Part shown: positions 14,436 through 20,194 of the stretch, piece after piece
Layout: each line of letters opens with the position of its first letter
How positions within the stretch are numbered: position 1 is the first letter of the stretch
Source: DASWED01 sp036394995
Lineage (GTDB): Bacteria; Actinomycetota; UBA4738; JACQTL01
Direction: 5' to 3'
DNA length: 22,294 nt
Assembly (NCBI GenBank): GCA_036394995.1
Contig: DASWED010000121.1
Coordinates: 1 to 22,294, forward strand
Notes under the pieces: model-generated
Told to the model about the DNA's origin: nothing
Databases searched by the model: none
The model's input: the letters and a program-made list of their open reading frames with translations, nothing else
Translations under genes and position numbers: made by a program

Positions 14436-14957
14436 ATGATGCAGACACAGGTCGAACGGCTGGATCGGGTGAGCGACGGTGGGCGCCTCGGTGAGCTGTA
14501 CGCGCGGCATGCGGCGGATGCCGCCAGGCTCGCGTACCTGCTGACCGGCGATCGCGCCCTGGCCGAGGACCTCACCCAGGAGGCGTTCGTCAAGATGTTC
14601 GGCCGCTTCCGGGACCTCCGGAACCCCGACGCGTTCGAGTGGTACCTGCGCCGGACCGTGGTGAACCTCGCCAGGTCGCACTTCCGGCGCCGCCGCGTGG
14701 AGCGCGCGTACCTGGAGGGTCGCGGCCGGGCCGAGGGAACCACGACGGCCGCGCCACCCGACGTCGGCGCCCGCGAGGAGATGTGGGAGGCCCTCCAGGG
14801 GCTCTCCGAACGGCAGCGGACCGCGATCGTGCTGCGCTTCTACGAGGACCTGTCGGAGGCGCGCACGGCCGAGGTCATGGGGTGCCCGGTCGGGACCGTG
14901 AAGTCGCTGGTGTCGCGGGGGCTGGAACGCCTCCGCGGCGTGGTGGTGGAGGAGTGA
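14436..14957 (+). CDS. ECF RNA polymerase sigma factor (SigE family)
   Basis: A 173-residue alternative sigma factor. Region 2 spans about residues 20-88 (ARLAYLLTGDRALAEDLTQE, FEWYLRRTVVNLARSHFRRR) and region 4 about 117-168 (LSERQRTAIVLRFYEDLSE, then PVGTVKSLVSRGLERLR, the -35-binding helix-turn-helix). No C-terminal extension. The wording fits the actinobacterial SigE-family ECF group. The ATG at 14436 has GGAG 5 bases upstream. The next gene encodes a single-pass membrane protein, the usual place of an anti-sigma partner, and an ECF-type promoter precedes the gene. It is divergent from folP. The inducing signal is unknown, though the sensor-like extracellular region of the partner hints at an envelope signal. 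Confidence 0.93.
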   Translation: MMQTQVERLDRVSDGGRLGELYARHAADAARLAYLLTGDRALAEDLTQEAFVKMFGRFRDLRNPDAFEWYLRRTVVNLARSHFRRRRVERAYLEGRGRAEGTTTAAPPDVGAREEMWEALQGLSERQRTAIVLRFYEDLSEARTAEVMGCPVGTVKSLVSRGLERLRGVVVEE

Positions 14958-14971
14958 AGGGCGTGGACGAC

Positions 14972-16402
14972 ATGGACAACGACGTCAAGGAGATGCTCCG
15001 CCGCCGCGCGGAGGACGTGCGGATCGACCCCAGCGTGCCCGCCCCGCTCCTGCGCCGGTCCCGCCGCCGCCGCGCTTCGTCCGCGGTCCTCGGCGCGATC
15101 ACGGCCATGGTGGTCGTGGCCGGCGCCGTCGTCGGGTCGCAGGCGCTGATCCACACGTCGCCGGGCCCCGCGGAAACCCCGACCCCCGATCCCACCGCAA
15201 CCGGGTTCGGACCGCCCGTCGTGTCGGATGGAGCGTTCGCCGGAATCTGGCCGGAGCGAAACGCCGACGAGCTGCAGGCCGCGCAGACGGCATTCGACCA
15301 GGGCACGGATGAGTACCGGCTCGATCCGTCCGGGACGGCCGTCGAGTTCGCCCACCAGGTGTTCGGATGGGACCCCTCGATCATCGATGCGGGCCTGGAG
15401 GTTCCCCCGGGTGAATCGGCCCGGCCCATCGACGTGGTGAACCTCCACTTCGGCACGCTGACCCGTGAGGAGGGACTCGAGCCGCACGCGCCGTACGCCC
15501 TCCACGTCAGCGTCCAGCAGCTCGGCGAGACCGGGGACGCGGGCATCTGGTCCGTGGTCGGGATCTCGTCTGACTTGATCGACGAGACGTGCGACATCAG
15601 TGGCCCCGTCACCGCTGGCGAGTCCATCCACGTCTGCGGGACGACCTCGTGGGATCCGTTGCTCGGGTCCATGCGGGCCTGGGTGGCACCCGGCGAGGAA
15701 GCGACGAACGGGCTGGATCCGGACGAGGCGTCCCCCTCGGCGAACCCGCCCATCGGATCCGACGGCAGCTTCGACGCGAGCCTCGGGCCGATCCCCGCCG
15801 CATACGGCACATCGGGCATGGTCGTGATCGAGCGGCTGGACCAGGCCGGTCTCGTCGTCGGAGCGTCGGCAAGGAAGGTGGCCATCCGGCAATCGGAGCC
15901 GTCCCCGCAGCCCACCGCCGCGCCGCTCGAGCCGCAGGACCTCCCCGAAGCCGTAGCGAAGACTCGCCAGGAGCTGTACACGGCGGCGGTCAACCACGAC
16001 TGGGATGCGGTGCAGCGGCTGATCACGATCCCCGAGTTCTCGTTCACGTTCGCCGGCGTGGACGAGGGCAGGCCGGTCGCGGACCAGGCCATCGAGTACT
16101 GGCAGCGCCAGTCCGACTTCCACGGACTCGATCAACTGGACATCATGGCGCTGCTGCTGAACATGGACCCCGCCACGGAGACGGCCGAGGGGACGACGTT
16201 CTACGAGTGGCCGTTCGCCTTGACCATGACGCCCGACGAGCTCCGAAACATGACCGAGGAGCAGAAGGCCCAACTGCGCGAGCTGTACCCGAACCTGGAC
16301 CACGACCTCGAGGACTGGGCCGGGCCGCTCGGGGGCTACTACGGCTGGCGCCTCGGGATCCGCGAGGACGGCGCCTGGGTGTTCTTCATCGCCGGCGACT
16401 GA
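14972..16402 (+). CDS. Single-pass membrane protein, candidate anti-sigma/sensor with NTF2-like C-terminus
   Basis: A 476-residue protein. A short charged cytoplasmic N-terminus (about 35 residues, MDNDVKEMLRRRAEDVRID, ending RRSRRRR) is followed by one membrane helix (~36-60). A Pro/Thr-rich linker (~62-78) then leads to a large outside region. Residues ~150-300 look like a beta-rich, possibly Gmad2-like Ig domain (ISGPVTAGESIHVCG). Residues ~325-476 resemble an NTF2/SnoaL-like fold ending GGYYGWRLGIREDGAWVFF. There is no HxxxCxxC zinc motif, so it is not a classical ZAS anti-sigma. In-frame GTGs at 14954 (overlapping the sigma stop) and 14963 (GGAGGAG 8 bases upstream) are alternative starts. 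Its role as regulator of the adjacent sigma factor is inferred from position only. Confidence 0.72.
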   Translation: MDNDVKEMLRRRAEDVRIDPSVPAPLLRRSRRRRASSAVLGAITAMVVVAGAVVGSQALIHTSPGPAETPTPDPTATGFGPPVVSDGAFAGIWPERNADELQAAQTAFDQGTDEYRLDPSGTAVEFAHQVFGWDPSIIDAGLEVPPGESARPIDVVNLHFGTLTREEGLEPHAPYALHVSVQQLGETGDAGIWSVVGISSDLIDETCDISGPVTAGESIHVCGTTSWDPLLGSMRAWVAPGEEATNGLDPDEASPSANPPIGSDGSFDASLGPIPAAYGTSGMVVIERLDQAGLVVGASARKVAIRQSEPSPQPTAAPLEPQDLPEAVAKTRQELYTAAVNHDWDAVQRLITIPEFSFTFAGVDEGRPVADQAIEYWQRQSDFHGLDQLDIMALLLNMDPATETAEGTTFYEWPFALTMTPDELRNMTEEQKAQLRELYPNLDHDLEDWAGPLGGYYGWRLGIREDGAWVFFIAGD

Positions 16403-16419
16403 AGCGACCTGCTCGAGGG

Positions 16420-16425
16420 TAGCCT
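16420..16425 (+). promoter_or_regulatory. Possible near-leaderless -10 box for the DUF402 gene
   Basis: TAGCCT, followed by ten GC-rich bases and the ATG at 16436. The same arrangement and almost the same bases occur before the HAD gene (19886-19891, minus). A start site 6-8 bases downstream would leave a leader of only a few bases. No good -35 hexamer is visible. Confidence 0.3.
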
Positions 16426-16435
16426 GCCGGGCGGG

Positions 16436-16897
16436 ATGGCGTTCCTCGAGATCAAGCACCACCTCGACGGGCGAACCGAGACCTGGGAGTGCGAGGCCGT
16501 CGACGTCTCGCCGGATCGGGCCGTGGTGAGGTTCGTCCTCCCAGCACGGATCGGCCGGTGGCCGAAGGGGACCACCACGTACGGCTTCTTCTGGCGGCGG
16601 CGGGACTACAACCTGTACCGGTTCGTCGGGAAGGTCGGCGACACGCTCGGGCACCGGTTCGACGTGGTCACGGACGTGCGGATCGAGGACGACAGCGTGG
16701 AGTACCTCGATCTCGTCGTCGACGTGGTGGTCGATCCCCTCGGCGAGGTCACGGTCGAGGACGAGGACGAGGCGAAGCAGGAGGCGAGGAAGGGCCGCCT
16801 CACGAAGGAGCACCTCGCGATCATCGAACGGGCGCTCCGGCGGGTGGTCGGCGGCCACAAGGACATCGTGCGGGAGGCCGCACGGCTGACGTCCTGA
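16436..16897 (+). CDS. DUF402 (FomD-like) domain protein
   Basis: A 153-residue protein. The central part GFFWRRRDYNLYRFVGKVGD, the segment FDVVTDVRIEDDSVEYLDLV, and VDVVVDPLGEVTVEDEDE match the DUF402/FomD barrel, in which acidic residues of the DLxxDV and DEDE motifs bind divalent metal. Characterised relatives hydrolyse nucleoside diphosphates or CMP adducts (FomD in fosfomycin synthesis), but no specific substrate can be assigned here. The C-terminal 45 residues are helical and charged. No strong Shine-Dalgarno sequence precedes the ATG (GGGCGGG). It lies 33 bases after the membrane protein gene and may belong to the same transcript. Confidence 0.82.
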   Translation: MAFLEIKHHLDGRTETWECEAVDVSPDRAVVRFVLPARIGRWPKGTTTYGFFWRRRDYNLYRFVGKVGDTLGHRFDVVTDVRIEDDSVEYLDLVVDVVVDPLGEVTVEDEDEAKQEARKGRLTKEHLAIIERALRRVVGGHKDIVREAARLTS

Positions 16898-16931
16898 CAT
16901 CCGGCTCTTGATTCCTCTGGCCGGTGGGCAC

Positions 16932-18605
16932 ATGCTCCGCCTCGTGGTTCGTCGGGGGAGGGTCTGGTGCTTCGCAGCCGCGGTCGCGCTGATCCTCACC
17001 GCGGTGCCCGCGGGGGCATCGCAGTCTCACGTGACGCACGCCGCGGGCGAACGGGTCCGGTTCGGCGTGTGCCCGATCGACCTCCCGACTCCCCGCCCGG
17101 TGGACTGCGGCAAGCTGCGCGTCCCGGAGGTGCGGGGCGACCCCGACAGCCGAATCATCCGGGTGGCGTTCGCGATCGTGCGGGCGCCGGCACCGGTGCG
17201 CCCCGATCCCATCGTGTTCGTCATGGGTGGTCCCAGCTACCCGGCCATCGACGGATTCAGCATGCGGTTCGTCTTCGACCACACGGCCTCCACGCAGCAC
17301 CGCGACCTCATCCTCGTCGACCTCCGCGGGACGCGGTCGTCGAGACCGTTCCTGAACTGTCCCGAATTCGACCGGTTGGCGGCCGAGACCTGGCCGGAAG
17401 GCCCGACGCAGGAGCAGGACGAGACGGCCCAGCTCGCCTGCCGCGACCGGCTCGCACGGATCGCCGACCTGCGCCACTACGGCTCGATCGACACGGCCAT
17501 GGACCTCCGCGCTCTCCGGAAGGCCCTCGGCTACGAACAGTGGAACGTGATGGCGTTTTCCGCCGGCGGCGAGCCGGCGTTCCAGCTGCTGCGGATCGAT
17601 CCGGCCGGCACGCGCGCCGCCGTGATCGACGCCCCGATCACCGGGGTCACCAAGGCGTCCGTCGATCGGGTGTTCTGGACGGAGATCCCGCGGCAACTGC
17701 TGTCCGGGATGCTCGCGGGATGCGAGGCGCAGCCGTCGTGCAACAAGGCGTTCCCGAACCTGAAGTCGAGATTCTGGCACGAGGTGGAGCGGCTCGAGGC
17801 CCATCCGCACCTGGTCCACATCAAGGTGGAAGGCGGCGGGAGCATCCCGTTCAGGGTCTACGGGCACTTCTTCCAGCAGGACGTCGCGTTCCTCATGGCC
17901 GACCCGTTCGGCAAGCAGTTCGCCCCGGCCATCCTCGACGAGCTGCTCCGACACGGGATCGACCCGCTGTACGACTTCACGATCGGTCCGCCGTTCCCGA
18001 TCGCCGACGTCGTCGCCGAGGGGAGGACCATCGCCTACCGGTGCCGGGAGTACATCAGCCACAAGGACCGCGATGCGATCCAGACGATCGTCGACCGGTA
18101 CCCCCGGTGGGCCTGGGTCACTCGGGACGGGTTCCGCTCCGAGCACCGACGCTGCACGCTGTGGGACGTGGGCCGCGATAGCAGAGTCGGGGCATTCACA
18201 GACGTCGACGTCCCGACCCTGATGTTCCAGGGCCAGTGGGACCCTGCCGTCCCGAACGCGCCCATCGAAGCGGAGGCCGCGCACCTGCACGACGGCACCT
18301 TCGTGCAGGTGCCGGACATCGGGCACGGCGCGCTGGTGTCGTGGCTGGGGTGGCAGGACTGTCCCCGGTCGATCGCGACGTTCTTCCTGAACCATCCGAA
18401 CGCGACACAGGACACCAGCTGCGTCGATGACATGCCCCACACGGTGTTCGAGACGTCCCTGCCGGGACTGCCGGACGGGAGGGCGGCCGATCTCCGGGGA
18501 GCGCTCCGTGCGGTCCGCGGGCGCCTGGCGAGGGGTCCGTACGCGCGGCTCGCGCTGGAGGGCAGGTCCCCGCTGACCGCCCCGCCGGCGGCCGCCGCCG
18601 GCTAG
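16932..18605 (+). CDS. Secreted alpha/beta hydrolase, TAP-like (S33 peptidase-type)
   Basis: A 557-residue exported hydrolase. A signal peptide (positive MLRLVVRRGR, hydrophobic VWCFAAAVALILTAV, likely cleavage after AGA near residue 34) precedes a mature domain like Streptomyces tripeptidyl aminopeptidases and proline iminopeptidase-like enzymes. Evidence: PIVFVMGGPSYPAIDG, DLILVDLRGTRSSRPFLNC, nucleophile elbow AFSAGG (Ser210; the first Gly is Ala), acid in FQGQWDPAVP (Asp437) and His in DIGHGALVS (His465). Several Cys suggest disulfides. The ATG at 16932 (GGTGGG upstream) is preferred; TTG 16908 would extend the N-terminus. The stop TAG shares the sequence CTAG with the stop of folE on the other strand. 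Peptide or ester substrates are possible; true specificity is unknown. Confidence 0.85.
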   Translation: MLRLVVRRGRVWCFAAAVALILTAVPAGASQSHVTHAAGERVRFGVCPIDLPTPRPVDCGKLRVPEVRGDPDSRIIRVAFAIVRAPAPVRPDPIVFVMGGPSYPAIDGFSMRFVFDHTASTQHRDLILVDLRGTRSSRPFLNCPEFDRLAAETWPEGPTQEQDETAQLACRDRLARIADLRHYGSIDTAMDLRALRKALGYEQWNVMAFSAGGEPAFQLLRIDPAGTRAAVIDAPITGVTKASVDRVFWTEIPRQLLSGMLAGCEAQPSCNKAFPNLKSRFWHEVERLEAHPHLVHIKVEGGGSIPFRVYGHFFQQDVAFLMADPFGKQFAPAILDELLRHGIDPLYDFTIGPPFPIADVVAEGRTIAYRCREYISHKDRDAIQTIVDRYPRWAWVTRDGFRSEHRRCTLWDVGRDSRVGAFTDVDVPTLMFQGQWDPAVPNAPIEAEAAHLHDGTFVQVPDIGHGALVSWLGWQDCPRSIATFFLNHPNATQDTSCVDDMPHTVFETSLPGLPDGRAADLRGALRAVRGRLARGPYARLALEGRSPLTAPPAAAAG

Positions 18606-19195
18606 CCTCGGTCCCGGATCAGGCTCATCGCCTCGGCCCGGGTGCGGGCATCGCTCCGGAACCGGCCGCGCACCGCCGATGTCACCGTCACCGACCCGGG
18701 CTTCTTCACCCCGCGCATCGTCATGCACAGGTGTTCGGCCTCGATGACCACGAACACGCCCTTCGGCTCCAGGGCCTCGTCCAGCGCGTCGGCGATCTGA
18801 GTGGTCAGCCGCTCCTGGACCTGGAGCCGCTTCGCCAGCAGGTCCACCACGCGGGCGATCTTCGACAGCCCGGTGATCCGCCCGTCCTGGTTTGGGATGT
18901 AGGCGACGTGCGCCCGCCCGCTGAACGGGGTGAGGTGGTGCTCGCACAGCGAGTAGAGGGGGATGTCGCGAACCATGATCATCTCGTCGTGGCCAGCGCC
19001 CTTCACCACCGAGAGCTCCTCGGTGGGGTCGCGGCCGATGCCCGCCAGGATCTCGCGGTACATCTCCGCCACCCGCTCCGGGGTCTCGACGACCCCCTCG
19101 CGGCCCGGATCCTCGCCCACGCCCTCCAGGACCAGCCTGATGCCCCGCCGGACCTTCTCCGCGTCGAACCCGGCTCCGCCCGGCTCCCGGGTCAC
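18602..19195 (-). CDS. folE: GTP cyclohydrolase I
   Basis: A 197-residue enzyme for the first step of folate synthesis, converting GTP to 7,8-dihydroneopterin triphosphate. The family core is intact: VRDIPLYSLCEHHLTPFSGR with the zinc Cys and His, VAYIPNQDGRITGLSKIARV, LQVQERLTTQIADAL, GVFVVIEAEHLCMTMRGVKK with the third zinc Cys, and PGSVTVTSAVRGRF. The GTG at 19195 is fixed by GAGGAGG a few bases upstream and overlaps the HAD stop by GTGA. In mycobacteria folE directly precedes folP; here a 4-kb plus-strand block separates them. The gene ends tail to tail with the secreted hydrolase. Confidence 0.97.
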   Translation of the reverse strand: MTREPGGAGFDAEKVRRGIRLVLEGVGEDPGREGVVETPERVAEMYREILAGIGRDPTEELSVVKGAGHDEMIMVRDIPLYSLCEHHLTPFSGRAHVAYIPNQDGRITGLSKIARVVDLLAKRLQVQERLTTQIADALDEALEPKGVFVVIEAEHLCMTMRGVKKPGSVTVTSAVRGRFRSDARTRAEAMSLIRDRG

Positions 19196-19875
19196 GAGTC
19201 CTCCTCGGGCGGCACGATCTCCTCGAGCACGGTCGGGAGCTCCCGAAGGTCGCGGAGCTCCGCCTCCCGGGGGAGGTTCGTAACCTCCGACAGCCGGTTG
19301 ACCCACACCGCCTTCAGGCCCATCTCGGCGCACGGCGAGATGTCGTGGAACACGCTCGCGGCCACGTGGACGTGCCGGTCCCTGTCCGCGTTCGACCGCT
19401 CGAAGAACCGGTGCCAGTGGCCGTGCTCGGGCTTGTACGAGCCGGCGTCCTGGGCCGTGATCGTGACGTCCACCGGGACGCCGACGTGCTCGAGCGACGC
19501 GGCCAGGAGGTCCGGGTCGGTGTTCGACAGGATCCCGAGCTTCCATCCGCGTTCGACAAGCTGCCGGAGCACCCCGGGAACCTCGTCGAACGCCGGCCAC
19601 GTCGGCAGGGCGTCGCCCAGCGCGTTCTCCATGCCGATGGCCACCTCGAGGTTCTCCTCGGCGGCCAGGCGGGCCAGCGAGTCGCGCAAGACATCCCGGT
19701 ACGGCGCCGACGAGCCCTGTTCGATCTCCGGCTCCACCCGGTGGTACCGCTCCAGGAGCCGCTCCAGTGTCTCCTCGTCCGCGTCCGGCCACACCTCCGC
19801 CATGGCCTGCGCGATCCCGAGCTCCCAGTCGATCAGGGTCCCGTAGCAGTCGAACGTCGCCCACCGGTCGGCCAT
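19192..19875 (-). CDS. HAD-superfamily hydrolase (2-haloacid dehalogenase-like)
   Basis: A 227-residue subclass IA HAD protein. Motif I is FDCYGTLID (nucleophile Asp9; the usual second Asp is Tyr, as in L-2-haloacid dehalogenases). Motif II is LGILSNTD, motif III is the Lys in GSYKPEHGHW, and motif IV follows in VAASVFHDISPCAEMGLKAVWVNR. Phosphatases normally keep DxD, so dehalogenase-type or other chemistry is likelier than phosphate transfer. The ATG at 19875 matches the family start; the frame stays open to about 20037 without family-like sequence. It overlaps folE by four bases. It could be a housekeeping enzyme carried in the operon; the substrate is unknown. Confidence 0.9.
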   Translation of the reverse strand: MADRWATFDCYGTLIDWELGIAQAMAEVWPDADEETLERLLERYHRVEPEIEQGSSAPYRDVLRDSLARLAAEENLEVAIGMENALGDALPTWPAFDEVPGVLRQLVERGWKLGILSNTDPDLLAASLEHVGVPVDVTITAQDAGSYKPEHGHWHRFFERSNADRDRHVHVAASVFHDISPCAEMGLKAVWVNRLSEVTNLPREAELRDLRELPTVLEEIVPPEEDS

Positions 19876-19885
19876 CTCGCCGGGC

Positions 19886-19891
19886 AGGCTA
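19886..19891 (-). promoter_or_regulatory. Possible near-leaderless -10 box for the HAD-folE transcript
   Basis: TAGCCT followed by GCCCGGCGAG and the ATG at 19875. Fourteen of the sixteen bases before the ATG match the DUF402 gene's upstream sequence (16420-16435). GGCGAG could alternatively act as a weak ribosome-binding site. No -35 is evident. Confidence 0.3.
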
Positions 19892-19990
19892 CCGCGCCCG
19901 GCGACATGGCCGCTCGCCGTTCCGGTGGCGGTCCCGTGCGCACCGGGCGCTGGAATACCGTCCGCCCGTACCCGGCGAAAGGGGAGAGGG

Positions 19991-20186
19991 ATGAGGAAGT
20001 CGGCGCGGCTCCCGGAGGAGCCACGGAACCGCGACATTCGGCGGCTTCGACGACTTCGCCGTGACTCAGGACGCGACCGCCTACGTGGGTCCGGGCCGCG
20101 ATTTCACAGTGGAGATCTCGCGGAACTCCACGACCGGCCAGGCCGCGGTGACGGCCTCGTTCGCGGGATACCTGATTCCGATGTGA
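19991..20186 (+). pseudogene. Possible frameshifted small gene remnant
   Basis: GGGGAGAGGG directly precedes ATG 19991 (MRKSARLPEEPRNRDI), after which that frame becomes Arg-rich nonsense. A different frame from about 20040 to the TGA at 20184-20186 reads as ordinary protein (FDDFAVTQDATAYVGPGRD, then FTVEISRNSTTGQAAV, ending AGYLIPM) with GC-rich third positions. A TGA closes that frame just after the start codon. A single frameshift would join the two parts into a protein of about 64 residues. It could be a decayed gene, a sequencing error, or chance. I do not recognise the family. Confidence 0.35.
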
Positions 20187-20194
20187 CAGATCGG

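Larger units (their letters stand above)
19876..20194. other. Intergenic region between HAD gene and ftsH
   Basis: A 319-base stretch without an intact gene. It contains the HAD-proximal TAGCCT box and the frameshifted plus-strand remnant at 19991-20186. No clear ftsH terminator was recognised. Confidence 0.6.

Noticed and set aside
14840..16999. A 719-codon minus-strand frame opposite the membrane protein and DUF402 genes
   Set aside because: The plus strand carries a membrane helix, linker and family matches, while the minus frame is Arg/Asp/Val-rich shadow.
16821..18947. A 708-codon minus-strand frame opposite the secreted hydrolase
   Set aside because: The plus strand has a signal peptide and a complete Ser-Asp-His triad; the antisense frame has no recognisable domain.
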